A stretch of DNA of 64,000 nucleotides. Origin: Kangsaoukella pontilimi (GTDB lineage Bacteria > Pseudomonadota > Alphaproteobacteria > Rhodobacterales > Rhodobacteraceae). The notes under the pieces were generated by a model. It saw only the letters and a list, made by a program, of their open reading frames with translations. It made no database searches and was not told the DNA's origin. Position numbers and translations under genes: made by a program. Shown piece after piece: positions 51,939-61,484 of this stretch (within the stretch, counting starts at the first letter, position 1; each line of letters opens with the position of its first letter). The stretch is from assembly GCF_009830125.1 (NCBI RefSeq), contig NZ_WUPT01000001.1, forward strand, positions 1,178,001 to 1,242,000, written 5' to 3'.

Positions 51939-53036
51939 TCAGCGTCGGTTGATCGCTTCCAGACGTTCCAGATTGACGATGGTGGACAGCATCAGACGGT
52001 CCTGGCTCCAGTCGCCCGGCTGCCGGACCGAGGCCGCCGCAAGCGAAACACCGACCGCCAGAAGACAGGACAGAACCGGTAACGCAAGCCGCATACGGGC
52101 CGAATTGGGCCGGTTGGTCAGTGCCATGATTCGCTCGCGGAAGGCGTGCTTCGACGACCGGTCCTGTGCCCGGAAAAAGGCCACGTGCATGGCGCGGGGC
52201 AAGGGTCCGGTCACCTGGCGTTCACAGAAACCGATCAGGCAGTCCATGTAATCCTGCGAGCCGATCCGCTGACGGGCAACGACCTTCTGATCGCAGCTCA
52301 ACTCCCTCAGCTTGTCGAAAGACCGCTTCCAAAACCCGAAGGCCGGGTTCCAGAACATAAGCGGGCGCATCACCTCGAAGGCCAGTTCCCACTCGACATC
52401 GCCGTCGCGCAGGTGCTGCAGCTCATGCGCCAGGATCAGGCGCATTTCTCTCGGCTCGGTCACAAGGGTCGACGGCAGGACCACGTAGTGTCGGCGGAAG
52501 CCGCGCGCAGCAAAGGGAACGCTGACGGTGTCAGAGAGCCGGATGTCCACTCGCCCGATCCGGCGCCAGACATAGCTGTTCCCAACGGCACGGCCGACGC
52601 TTGCAGCCGACGCAGTCAGACGGATGCCTTGGACAAGCGCACCGGCGGCGAAAACAGCAATGAGCGCCATAAGCCATGGCGCCTCACCGGCAAAGAGCGC
52701 ATCAAGGACGCGCCCCCGCATGTTCAGAAGTGCCTCGAATTCCACTGCCGGGATCGAGATCTCGCCGCGCAGATAGGACGCGACGGCGATGTCGCTTACG
52801 GTGATGGGGGTCTTGGGCCAGAGGAACTGTCCTGCCGATACGGCCACATGGGCCATGACCGGGCTGATCATCGTGACGATGAGCGCGATCTTCATCAGCC
52901 GAAGCTGCGCGGGGTAGTTGTGTTTCAGAACCGTGCGCGAAACCAGCGCCTGAACGACAGACCACAGACAGAACGCCAACAGAAACACGATGTTGGCATC
53001 TATGAACAGATCAAGTGCCGGTTTCATCGCCATCAT
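51939..53036 (-). CDS. M56-family membrane metallopeptidase (BlaR1-like)
   Basis: This is a 365-residue membrane protein of the BlaR1/MecR1 M56 family. Hydrophobic helices occur near residues 12-30, 45-65 and 120-140, and the zinc motif HELQH (His204, Glu205, His208) followed by RDGD and a downstream ELSCDQKV is intact. A last helix is at about 320-340. The C-terminal beta-lactam sensor of BlaR1 is missing, so it should respond to another signal. The start overlaps the end of the BlaI-type gene by 26 bases, the usual regulator-plus-protease pair in which the protease inactivates the repressor. It lies downstream of glpU. Confidence 0.87.
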   Translation of the reverse strand: MMAMKPALDLFIDANIVFLLAFCLWSVVQALVSRTVLKHNYPAQLRLMKIALIVTMISPVMAHVAVSAGQFLWPKTPITVSDIAVASYLRGEISIPAVEFEALLNMRGRVLDALFAGEAPWLMALIAVFAAGALVQGIRLTASAASVGRAVGNSYVWRRIGRVDIRLSDTVSVPFAARGFRRHYVVLPSTLVTEPREMRLILAHELQHLRDGDVEWELAFEVMRPLMFWNPAFGFWKRSFDKLRELSCDQKVVARQRIGSQDYMDCLIGFCERQVTGPLPRAMHVAFFRAQDRSSKHAFRERIMALTNRPNSARMRLALPVLSCLLAVGVSLAAASVRQPGDWSQDRLMLSTIVNLERLEAINRR

Positions 53037-53418
53037 CTTGGAGCCTCCTCTCCACCAGCGCCCGAATGTCCTCGAGATCCGATGCCGTCAGCTTCGCATC
53101 GTCGACAAGTCGCGCAACAAGCGAAGCGGGTGTGTCATCGAACAGGGTTCGTGACAGGTTCTCCAGCGATCGGCTTTGATAATTGTCTTTTTGGAGAAGC
53201 GGCGTGTAGACGAGCGTTTTCCCTTCCTTGCGGCTTTCTACGAAGCCCTTTTCGTCGAGAATCCTGAGGATGGTCGCCCCTGACGTGTAAGCCAGGTTGC
53301 GGTCCTCCGGCAGCCGGTCGAGCACATCCCGGACCGATCCCTCACCCAATCCCCAGAGTTCGTTCATGAACTCCAGTTCGACTTCCGTCAGCAGGTCTCC
53401 GCTTTTTCTTCTTCGCAT
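53011..53418 (-). CDS. BlaI/MecI/CopY-family repressor
   Basis: This is a 135-residue winged-helix repressor: LTEVELEFMNELWGLGEGSV, DVLDRLPEDRNLAYTSGATI and LRILDEKGFVESRKEGKTLVY are the standard helix-turn-helix and wing of the family, followed by a dimerisation part. The ATG at 53418 is chosen, since the longer in-frame opening reads through the intergenic region. Its partner is the M56 protease directly downstream. The gene follows glpU after 71 bases that hold a GGACG-CGTCC hairpin and three GTCTTT repeats, but no TACA-TGTA operator of the BlaI type, so its target may be elsewhere. Confidence 0.88.
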   Translation of the reverse strand: MRRRKSGDLLTEVELEFMNELWGLGEGSVRDVLDRLPEDRNLAYTSGATILRILDEKGFVESRKEGKTLVYTPLLQKDNYQSRSLENLSRTLFDDTPASLVARLVDDAKLTASDLEDIRALVERRLQDDGDETGT

Positions 53419-53489
53419 CGGTCTTTGTCTTTTCGTCTTTTGGACGCTTCCCGTCCTCAACAAACCACTGAAAACGCCTTCTGCGAAGC

Positions 53490-53894
53490 CTAAACCTTCC
53501 AGAAAACGAATATTCCCCAGCCAATCGCGATGAAAAGCGGGAACCAGATGGGCTGCCCCACGATTCCGAGCCACGCAAGGAAGATATAGGCGGCCCCGAG
53601 AAGCGTGATGAACAGCCGGTCGCCGAGGGTCGTGGTCAGCCCAAGCACGCCTTTCCGCTCAAGCCCGTCCCTCAGCCAGAAGCCTTCGAGAAGGCCGATC
53701 ACCATGATCGCCGCAAAGATGCCGACAAAGACCGCCAGTGTCGCCGGCGTCCAGGCCATCCAGAAATCGGGCCAGAGCGGGTCGGTCCACGAGAAACCTT
53801 TCTCCTCCTGCTGGCCGACATTGCCCCAGCCCGCCGCCGCTTGCGCCAGCGCTGTGCCGGGAAGGATCAGGAAAATAGAGAGATAACGCAGCAT
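53490..53894 (-). CDS. glpU: DUF2160 membrane protein of the glycerol transporter (GlpU)
   Basis: This is a 134-residue membrane protein with three or four hydrophobic segments: an N-terminal one ending LAQA (possibly a signal peptide), AVFVGIFAAIMVIGLL, LFITLLGAAYIFLAWLGIV and a C-terminal FPLFIAIGWGIFVFW. It matches the DUF2160/GlpU protein encoded with GlpSTPQ and GlpV in the rhizobial glycerol ABC system. GlpU's exact role is not known. It starts two bases after the glpQ stop and is the last gene of the transporter operon. Confidence 0.82.
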   Translation of the reverse strand: MLRYLSIFLILPGTALAQAAAGWGNVGQQEEKGFSWTDPLWPDFWMAWTPATLAVFVGIFAAIMVIGLLEGFWLRDGLERKGVLGLTTTLGDRLFITLLGAAYIFLAWLGIVGQPIWFPLFIAIGWGIFVFWKV

Positions 53895-53896
53895 GC

Positions 53897-54694
53897 TCAG
53901 ACCCTCCCCATCGCGAAGCCGCGGGCGATGTAGTTGCGCACGAACCAGATCACGATCGCACCCGGAATGATGGTCAGCGTCCCTGCCGCCGCGAGAAGGC
54001 CCAGTTCATATCCCGCGCTGGAGGCTGTCCGGGTCATCACGGCGGCGATGGGCTTGGCCTCGACCGCGGTCAGTGTCTTGGCCAGTAGCATCTCGACCCA
54101 AGAGAACATGAAGCAGAAGAACGCCGCGACGCCCACGCCCGCCTTGATGTTCGGCAGGAAGATTTTCACGAAGAAACGCGGGAAGGAATAGCCGTCCACA
54201 TAGGCCGTCTCGTCCAGTTCCTTGGGGATCGACCGCATGAAGCCTTCCAGAATCCAAACCGCCAACGGCACGTTGAAGAGGGTATGCGCCAAGGCCACCG
54301 CGATATGCGTGTCGAAGAGATTGATGGACGAATAGAGCTGGAAGAAAGGCAGCGCGAAGACCGCCGCCGGGGCCATCCGGTTGGTGAGCAGCCAGAAAAA
54401 CAACTGCTTGTCGCCGAGGAACCGGTACCGCGAGAAGGCATAGGCCGCAGGCAATGCCACTGCCACCGACAGGACGGTGTTCAGGGACACGTAGACAATC
54501 GAATTGATATAGCCCCAGTACCATGTCGGATCGGTGAAGATCGCGATGTAGTTGTCCAGCGTGAAGGTCTGCGGGAAGAGCGAGAAGCCCGACAGGATCT
54601 CGTTCGTCGTCTTGAAGGACATCGCCACCAGCCAGTAGATCGGCAGCATCAGGAAGGCGATGTAGAGGATTGGAATAAGAGACCTTTTCCTCAT
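53897..54694 (-). CDS. glpQ: Glycerol ABC transporter permease GlpQ
   Basis: This is a 265-residue MalG-type permease with six hydrophobic segments and an intact coupling loop (ILEGFMRSIPKELDETAYVD). The order and neighbours (GlpV, two ATPases, GlpP, GlpQ, GlpU) match the rhizobial glycerol importer. The ATG at 54694 overlaps the glpP stop (ATGA); the longer in-frame opening within glpP is rejected. A paralogue is encoded at 51114-51917. Confidence 0.87.
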   Translation of the reverse strand: MRKRSLIPILYIAFLMLPIYWLVAMSFKTTNEILSGFSLFPQTFTLDNYIAIFTDPTWYWGYINSIVYVSLNTVLSVAVALPAAYAFSRYRFLGDKQLFFWLLTNRMAPAAVFALPFFQLYSSINLFDTHIAVALAHTLFNVPLAVWILEGFMRSIPKELDETAYVDGYSFPRFFVKIFLPNIKAGVGVAAFFCFMFSWVEMLLAKTLTAVEAKPIAAVMTRTASSAGYELGLLAAAGTLTIIPGAIVIWFVRNYIARGFAMGRV

Positions 54695-55550
54695 TTCTGG
54701 TCGTCCTTCGTCATCAGAGTGTAGAAAACCCAGCTCACCAGAAGCGTGATCGCGAAGTAGATCAGGCTCATCGCGGCAGCGGGGCCGAGGTCGAACTGCC
54801 CGAGCGCGATCTTCACAAGGTCGATGGACAGAAGCGTGGTCGAGTTGCCCGGACCGCCCCCAGTCAGAACGAAGGGCTCGGTATAGATGTTGAAGCTGTC
54901 CATGAACCGCAGAAGCACCGCGATGGTCAGGACCGTCTTCATCTTCGGCAACTGGATGTAGCGGAACACCGACCAGGGCGACGCGCCGTCGATCTTGGCC
55001 GCCTGATAATAGGCGTCGGGTATCGAGACGAGGCCCGCGTAGCACAGAAGCACCACCAGCGACGTCCAGTGCCAGACATCCATGACGATGACGGTAATCC
55101 ATGCCGAAAGCGGCTGCTGCGTCATGTCATAGTTGATGCCAAGAACGTCGTTCAGGAAATAGCCCATCAGCCCGATTTTCGGCAGCGTGAAGATGTTCCA
55201 CATCGAGCCGACAACGTTCCACGGGATCAGCATCGGAAGGGCCATCAGGACAAGGCAGACCGGCACCCAGAAGCCCTTTCGCGGCATCGACAGCGCCACG
55301 ATGATGCCAAGCGGAACCTCGATCAGCAGGATCAGGAAGGTGAACAGGAACTGCCGCCCGAGAGCGGCCTGAAAACGCTCCGAGCGCAGGATTTGCTCGA
55401 ACCAGTCGAGCCCCTGCCAGAAGAACTGGTTGTTCCCGAACGTCTCCTGCACCGAGTAGTTGACCACCGTCATCATCGGCACAAGCGCGTTGAACGCCAC
55501 CAGGAACAGGACGGGAAGGACGAAGAACCACGCTTTCTGGTTTTCGGTTC

Positions 55551-55554
<4 letters not shown>
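54691..55554 (-). CDS. glpP: Glycerol ABC transporter permease GlpP
   Basis: This is a 287-residue MalF-type permease. It contains NQKAWFFVLPVLFLVAFNAL at the N-terminus, MDVWHWTSLVVLLCYAGL and the coupling loop DAYYQAAKIDGASPWSVF. Start and stop both overlap their neighbours by four bases, showing tight coupling with glpT and glpQ. Its paralogue is at 50239-51117. Confidence 0.88.
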
Positions 55555-56624
<1,070 letters not shown>

Positions 56625-56625
56625 G

Positions 56626-57687
56626 TCAGGCCACCCTCTTTCCGTCGGTGCCGAAGTACCGGCAATGTGCTGGGTCCATGTAGAAAACGTGATCCTCACC
56701 CACCTGATAGGGATGCACGCCAGACGCCAGTGACACCCAGGCATCCTCGCCCAGACGGAAATGCGCGCTGGAATCCGAGCCCGATAGCTCGGTGACCAGG
56801 ACTTGCCCCTTGAGCGCGACGTCGCGATCGCTCCGTTTCTGGGGTGTCACGCGATGCGGACGGATCGCGACCGTGTAGGGACCGTCGGGCAGGTTGGCCG
56901 CCGCGCCGTCCAGCGCCCAGGCAACACCGGTTGAGAGGCGCGCCTCGTTGCCCGCCTTGGTCACGGCGGCGGCGTTGATCGGAGGGTCGGAGAAAACCTG
57001 CGCCGCGCGCAGGTTGTCGGGGTTCCGGTAGATCTCGGCAGTGGGTCCGAACTGGGTCACCTGCCCGTCCGCCATCAGCGCGGTGCGGCCGCCCAGCAAC
57101 AGCGCCTCTTCCGGCTCCGAGGTGGCATAAACCACCACGGACCCGCGCCCGGCCAGAAGCTCGGGCAGTTGCTCTCGCAGCTCTTCGCGCAGCTTGTAAT
57201 CGAGGTTCGCCAGCGGCTCATCGAGGAACACCGCGCGGCTTTCCTTGGCGATGGCGCGCGCCAGCGCGGTGCGCTGCTGCTGGCCGCCCGACAATTCGCT
57301 CGGCCGGCGGTGCAGCATGGGCCGAAGTTGCAGAAGATCGGCCGCTTCTTCCACCCGGCCCTGAATTTCGCTCGCCGCCATACCCGCCACGCGCAGGGGC
57401 GAGGCGATGTTCTCGAAGACCGACATATGCGGATAGTTCACGAAAAACTGGTGGACGAGGCTGATATTGCGCTTCTGGGTCGAGACGCGGCTCACGTCCT
57501 CGCCATCCATCAGCACCTTGCCGCCTGCCAGAGGGTCGAGGCCGGCCATCAGCTTGATCAGCGAGGTCTTGCCCGATCCCGTGGCGCCCAGAAGGACGTT
57601 GAAATGCCCGGCCTCAAGCCTGAGCGTCGTCGGTTTGATATGGGTGATCCTGCCGACCACCTTAGTCGCGTTCTGAAGCTCGATCAT
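56626..57687 (-). CDS. glpS: Glycerol ABC transporter ATPase GlpS
   Basis: This is a 353-residue MalK-type ATPase with Walker A GATGSGKTS, a complete signature LSGGQQQRTALARAIA, Walker B AVFLDEPLANLDYKL and a TOBE domain (VAIRPHRVTPQ). The H-loop histidine is replaced by Ser in VYATSEPEEAL, where MalK has VTHDQxEA. GlpS and GlpT therefore look complementary: one has the good signature, the other the good H-loop, giving an asymmetric ATPase pair. It follows glpV after a 79-base space with a stem-loop. Confidence 0.87.
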   Translation of the reverse strand: MIELQNATKVVGRITHIKPTTLRLEAGHFNVLLGATGSGKTSLIKLMAGLDPLAGGKVLMDGEDVSRVSTQKRNISLVHQFFVNYPHMSVFENIASPLRVAGMAASEIQGRVEEAADLLQLRPMLHRRPSELSGGQQQRTALARAIAKESRAVFLDEPLANLDYKLREELREQLPELLAGRGSVVVYATSEPEEALLLGGRTALMADGQVTQFGPTAEIYRNPDNLRAAQVFSDPPINAAAVTKAGNEARLSTGVAWALDGAAANLPDGPYTVAIRPHRVTPQKRSDRDVALKGQVLVTELSGSDSSAHFRLGEDAWVSLASGVHPYQVGEDHVFYMDPAHCRYFGTDGKRVA

Positions 57688-57718
57688 CCCCGGCGTCCCA
57701 GTTTTCGCAGGTCATGGT

Positions 57719-57747
57719 GAAGGCCGCCGCGCGATGCGGCGACCTTC
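57719..57747 (-). other. Intergenic stem-loop after glpV
   Basis: Bases 57719-57730 and 57736-57747 form an 11-of-12 paired stem with a five-base loop, with a single A/C mismatch at 57724/57742. No U-run follows on the minus strand. It sits between glpV and glpS and fits differential expression of the binding protein. Confidence 0.55.
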
Positions 57748-57766
57748 GTCTTGGGTGGGAGGGCGC

Positions 57767-59506
57767 TTACTGGGCCTGCCAGCGCGCAACGAGGTCGTCG
57801 TAGTTGACCGTCTCGCCCTGCGGCTTCTCGTTGTCGAGCTTGGCCTTGGGCGCACCGGGCTGCGACAGCCAGTACTCGGGATCGCGCTCTTCGTTCAGGC
57901 GCGGACCGCATCCGCCATAGACGCCGGCGGCCTCGTCGGCCTGCTGCATCCGGGCCATGGTGATGTCCATCTCTTGTGCAAGACGGTCCATGGCTTCCTG
58001 AGCGGTGAAGGCGCCCGAGTTCACGTCACCGATCTGCTGCCACCAGATCTGGGCCAGCTTCGGATAGTCCGGCACGTTGATGCCGGTGGGCGACCACGCG
58101 ACCCGGTCGGGCGAACGGTAGAATTCGACCAGACCGCCCAGCTTGGGCGCACGCTCGGTGAAGGACTCGTGGTTGACCGAGCTGTCACGGATGAAGGTCA
58201 GACCCACATGGCTCTTCTTCACGTCGACCGTCTTCGAGGTGACGAACTGGGCATAGAGCCAGGCCGCCTGCGCACGATCCGACGGGGTGGACTTGAGGAA
58301 GGTCCAGGATCCCACGTCCTGATAGCCGACCTTCTGGCCTTCGGTCCAGTAGGGGCCGTGCGGGCTGGGGGCCATCCGCCAGAGCGGGTTGCCATCGGCA
58401 TCGACGGTGTTGTTGCCCTCGGACTGCGGCTTCACCATGTCGGCGGTAAAGGCGGTATACCAGAAGATCTGCTGGGCTACGTTGCCCTGGCTGAGCGCCG
58501 GAAGCGACTGGTAGAAATCGTAGGAGGCAGCACCCGGAGGCGCATAGTTCCGCAGCCATTCGTCCCATTTGCGGATCGCGTAGACCGCCGCCGGGCCGTT
58601 GGCCGCACCGCCGCGCGAGACGCTGGCGCCGACCGGATTACAGGTGCCCGCTTCCATGCGGATACCCCATTCGTCGACCGGCACGCCGTTCGGCTCGCCC
58701 ACGTCACCGGCACCGGCCATCGAGAGCCAGGCGTCTGTCATCCGCCAGCCTAGGTCGGGGGCACGCTTGCCATAGTCCATGTGGCCATAGATGCGGGTGC
58801 CGCCGATTTCCTGCACGTCGTTGGTGAAGAACTCGGCAATGTCCTCATAGGCCGACCAGTTGACAGGAACGCCCAGCTCGTAGCCGTACTTTTCCTTGAA
58901 CGCGGCCTTGTTGGCCTCGTCGTCGAACCAGTCCTTGCGGAACCAGTAGAGGTTCGCGAACTGCTGGTCGGGAAGCTGGTAGAGATTGCCGTCCGGACCG
59001 GTGGTGAACTGGATGCCCATGAAGTCATCGAGATCCAGCGTCGGGCTGGTCGTCGCCGCCCAGTCACCCGCCATCTGCTCGGTCAGGTTGTAGGCAAGCT
59101 GAAGCCGCGAATGCGTGCCGATCAGGTCCGAGTCGTTGACGTAGCCGTCATAGAGGTTCCGGCCCGTCTGCATCTGGGTCTGAACCGCCTGCACGACCTC
59201 GCCTTCGCCAAGGATCTGGTGGTTCACCTTGATGCCGGTGATTTCCTCGAATGCCTTGGTCAGGACTTCGGACTCGTAGCCATGCGTCGGAATGCCTTCC
59301 GACAGCACGTTGATTTCCATGCCCGAGAACGGCTGTGCGGCGTTGATGAACCACTGCATCTCGGCCATTTGCTCATCCTTCGACAGCGTCGAAGGCTGGA
59401 ATTCCTCGTCGATCCACCGCTGTGCTGCCGCTTCATCGGCAAAAGCGGTACCGTACCCCGCAATGACGGCACCAGCCGCCACGGCGGAGAGAAGATACTT
59501 GCGCAT
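57767..59506 (-). CDS. glpV: Glycerol ABC transporter substrate-binding protein GlpV
   Basis: This is a 579-residue family-1 solute-binding protein, far longer than MalE and the length expected for rhizobial GlpV. Residues 1-23 are a signal peptide (AGAVIAGYGTAFA), and the mature part starts DEAAAQRWIDEEFQPSTLS. The central LPDQQFANLYWFRKDWFDD and GTRIYGHMDYGKRAPDLGWR regions are typical of this branch, and CGPRLNEERDPEYW is near the C-terminus. The ribosome site GGAGGAG precedes the ATG at 59506. It leads the glpVSTPQU operon. Glycerol is the known substrate of the rhizobial system; glpD, glpK and glpR are not nearby here. Confidence 0.9.
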   Translation of the reverse strand: MRKYLLSAVAAGAVIAGYGTAFADEAAAQRWIDEEFQPSTLSKDEQMAEMQWFINAAQPFSGMEINVLSEGIPTHGYESEVLTKAFEEITGIKVNHQILGEGEVVQAVQTQMQTGRNLYDGYVNDSDLIGTHSRLQLAYNLTEQMAGDWAATTSPTLDLDDFMGIQFTTGPDGNLYQLPDQQFANLYWFRKDWFDDEANKAAFKEKYGYELGVPVNWSAYEDIAEFFTNDVQEIGGTRIYGHMDYGKRAPDLGWRMTDAWLSMAGAGDVGEPNGVPVDEWGIRMEAGTCNPVGASVSRGGAANGPAAVYAIRKWDEWLRNYAPPGAASYDFYQSLPALSQGNVAQQIFWYTAFTADMVKPQSEGNNTVDADGNPLWRMAPSPHGPYWTEGQKVGYQDVGSWTFLKSTPSDRAQAAWLYAQFVTSKTVDVKKSHVGLTFIRDSSVNHESFTERAPKLGGLVEFYRSPDRVAWSPTGINVPDYPKLAQIWWQQIGDVNSGAFTAQEAMDRLAQEMDITMARMQQADEAAGVYGGCGPRLNEERDPEYWLSQPGAPKAKLDNEKPQGETVNYDDLVARWQAQ

Positions 59507-59581
59507 CTGTCTCCTCCCTAGATGTTTTCCCGTACTCTGACGGATGACGAGAGACTGGCGTCAGCGAATGCTTCTTGTCAA

Positions 59582-59595
59582 ACTAAAAAATTAGT
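59582..59595. promoter_or_regulatory. AT-rich dyad upstream of glpV
   Basis: ACTAA (59582-59586) and TTAGT (59591-59595) form a dyad around AAAA, about 80 bases upstream of the glpV start, in a region suited to promoter or regulator binding. Confidence 0.35.
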
Positions 59596-59627
59596 AATCA
59601 ATGCGCGACGGTACGTAACGCGCTGTT

Positions 59628-59639
59628 TACCCTAGGGTA
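59628..59639. promoter_or_regulatory. Perfect 12-bp palindrome upstream of glpV
   Basis: TACCCTAGGGTA is fully self-complementary and lies about 120 bases upstream of the glpV start in the 250-base intergenic space. It is a plausible operator for a regulator encoded elsewhere. Nothing else in the space looks coding. Confidence 0.45.
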
Positions 59640-59736
59640 TTTTCGCAAAAACATGGTGCTCTTGTGAATGGAGCGCCGTGAAAGCCGCCGCTCCGAAACG
59701 GAATCGCGCATTGATACCGACGCGGGCAATGCTCGT

Positions 59737-59753
59737 TCTGACCGGTCGTCAGA
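59737..59753 (-). terminator. Short hairpin after the second sugar-acid operon
   Basis: TCTGAC (59737-59742) and GTCAGA (59748-59753) pair across a five-base loop just 3' of the amidohydrolase stop on the minus strand. It lacks a U-run, so it is a weak candidate terminator. Confidence 0.35.
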
Positions 59754-59756
59754 CGA

Positions 59757-60611
59757 TCAGCCTGCGGTCACTCCATAGACACGTGCCGCCGTTTTCCATC
59801 CGATGGCATCGGCTTCATCTGCAGACAAATCCGACAGGATCGCCTGCGTCACGTCCAGCCACTTGGGAAGCCCCCCGCCCAGGTCCACCACCGGCCAGTC
59901 GCTGCCCCAGACCATCCGGTCGGGGCCGAAGACCTCAAGCACATGGTCGATATAGGGCTGGATTGCCGCGCGGTCCGAGGCATCGGGCGCGCAATAGGCC
60001 AGAAGACCCGACAACTTGCAGACCACGTTCGAGCGCCCGGCAAGAGCCGCCATGTCCTCGCGCCACGGGTCCAGCCCGCCCCCTGCGATGTCCGGCACGC
60101 CGCAATGGTTCAGCACGAACGCCGTGTTGTCACAGGCCCCGACAAGATCCAGCCCGATGCGCAACTGCTTCGGCAAGAGGCAAAGATCGAACGGCAGACC
60201 GCGTGCACCGATAGCGCTGACATTGCGTCGGAACGTGTCGGTTGTGGAAAGGTCATCCGGCATCACGTGAAGAATGCGCCTATAACCGACAACGCCCAGC
60301 CCCGCGCATTCGTCCAGCCAGTCGGTGAAACCCGCGTCTTCTTCGGGCCGGCATGACGCGATGATCCCGGCAATCCCGCTGCCATCGGATGTCGCGAGGT
60401 CCGCAACGAAGCGGGCCTCGGCCTTGTAGTCGGCATCGTCGACGCCCGTTTCCATGAACAGCGTCGCCGTAACCCCGCCGCCGGCGGTCAGTTCGGCATA
60501 GCGCTCCACCGGGAAGGGTTTATCCGCCAGGGCCGGAATACCGTCGGTCCAGCCATAGCCCGCCACATCGGGGTAGACGAGGTGCTGATGCGTATCGATG
60601 AGCCGTACCAT
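59757..60611 (-). CDS. Amidohydrolase family protein, lactonase-like
   Basis: This is a 284-residue PF04909-type amidohydrolase. IDTHQHLVYP supplies the first metal or active-site HxH, LNHCGVPDIAG a later His and VWGSDWPVVDLGGG the terminal Asp, as in L-fuconolactonase, L-rhamnono-lactonase and 2-pyrone-4,6-dicarboxylate lactonase. The ATG at 60611 is chosen, since the longer frame overlaps the FAH-family gene. In an operon with a diketo-acid hydrolase, a keto-deoxy-acid dehydrogenase and dehydratases, opening of a sugar lactone to the aldonate is the best guess for its role. Confidence 0.82.
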   Translation of the reverse strand: MVRLIDTHQHLVYPDVAGYGWTDGIPALADKPFPVERYAELTAGGGVTATLFMETGVDDADYKAEARFVADLATSDGSGIAGIIASCRPEEDAGFTDWLDECAGLGVVGYRRILHVMPDDLSTTDTFRRNVSAIGARGLPFDLCLLPKQLRIGLDLVGACDNTAFVLNHCGVPDIAGGGLDPWREDMAALAGRSNVVCKLSGLLAYCAPDASDRAAIQPYIDHVLEVFGPDRMVWGSDWPVVDLGGGLPKWLDVTQAILSDLSADEADAIGWKTAARVYGVTAG

Positions 60612-60622
60612 GGCTGGTCTCC

Positions 60623-61474
60623 TTATCCTTCGGGATCGCTGATGACATCCTGTCGCTGCTGTCCGAGCCCTTCGATGCCAAGCTCCACCACATCGCCGGC
60701 CTTCAGATAACGCTGCGGGTTCATGCCGAGGCCGACGCCCGGCGGCGTCCCGGTCGAGATGACGTCGCCCGGATGGAGCGACATGAACTGGCTGAGATAG
60801 CTGACCACATGCGCCACACCGTAGACCATCGTGCAGGTGGAACCGTTCTGCATCGTTTCCCCGTTCACCGTAAGCCACATGGACAGGTTCTGCGGATCGG
60901 CAACCGCGTCACGCGTCACCAGCCAAGGCCCAAGTTGCCCGTAGTTGTCGCAGCTCTTGCCCTTCGTCCACTGGCCCGCCCGCTCGATCTGAAAGGCACG
61001 CTCCGAGACGTCATTCGTCACCGCATAGCCTGCCACATAAGACATCGCGTCTGCCTCGCTGACATATTTGGCGCGTGTGCCTATGATGACGGCCAGTTCC
61101 ACCTCCCAGTCGGTCTTTTCGGACCCGCGGGGGATGATGATCGGATCGTCCGGGCCGCAGATCGCGCTGGTGGCCTTCATGAAAATCACCGGCTCTGGCG
61201 GCACGTCCAGCCCGCTTTCGGCGGCGTGGTCGGCATAGTTCAGACCGATGCAGATGAATTTACCCGTGCCCGCCACGCAGGGGCCAAGTCGCACGCCCGG
61301 ATCGACTGCGGGAAGCGCTGCGGGGTCGACCCGCCGGATCGCGTCCAGACCAGCATCCGACAAGACAGCGCCCCCGATATCCGCAACGACACCGGACAGG
61401 TCACGGATCGTGCCGCTCTCGTCCAGAAGACCGGGTTTCTCGGCTCCGGGCTCTCCAAATCTCAGTAGTTTCAT
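60623..61474 (-). CDS. Fumarylacetoacetate hydrolase family protein, paralogue of 30050-30907
   Basis: This is a 283-residue FAH-family hydrolase sharing MKLLRFGEPGAEKPGLLD, ICIGLNYADHA, ATSAICGPDDPI, DWEVELAVIIGT, NDVSERAFQIERAGQW and STGTPPGVGLGM with the copy in the first sugar locus. It is therefore a second candidate 2,4-diketo-3-deoxy-aldonate hydrolase, releasing pyruvate and lactate or a similar aldehyde or acid. The ATG at 61474 is chosen over a longer opening inside the SDR gene. It lies 10 bases after the SDR stop and 11 before the amidohydrolase start, in one operon. Confidence 0.85.
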   Translation of the reverse strand: MKLLRFGEPGAEKPGLLDESGTIRDLSGVVADIGGAVLSDAGLDAIRRVDPAALPAVDPGVRLGPCVAGTGKFICIGLNYADHAAESGLDVPPEPVIFMKATSAICGPDDPIIIPRGSEKTDWEVELAVIIGTRAKYVSEADAMSYVAGYAVTNDVSERAFQIERAGQWTKGKSCDNYGQLGPWLVTRDAVADPQNLSMWLTVNGETMQNGSTCTMVYGVAHVVSYLSQFMSLHPGDVISTGTPPGVGLGMNPQRYLKAGDVVELGIEGLGQQRQDVISDPEG

Positions 61475-61484
61475 ACTCGTATCC

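Noticed and set aside
51939-53418. A beta-lactam resistance locus
   Set aside because: The M56 protein lacks the penicillin-binding sensor domain and there is no beta-lactamase or PBP2a gene.
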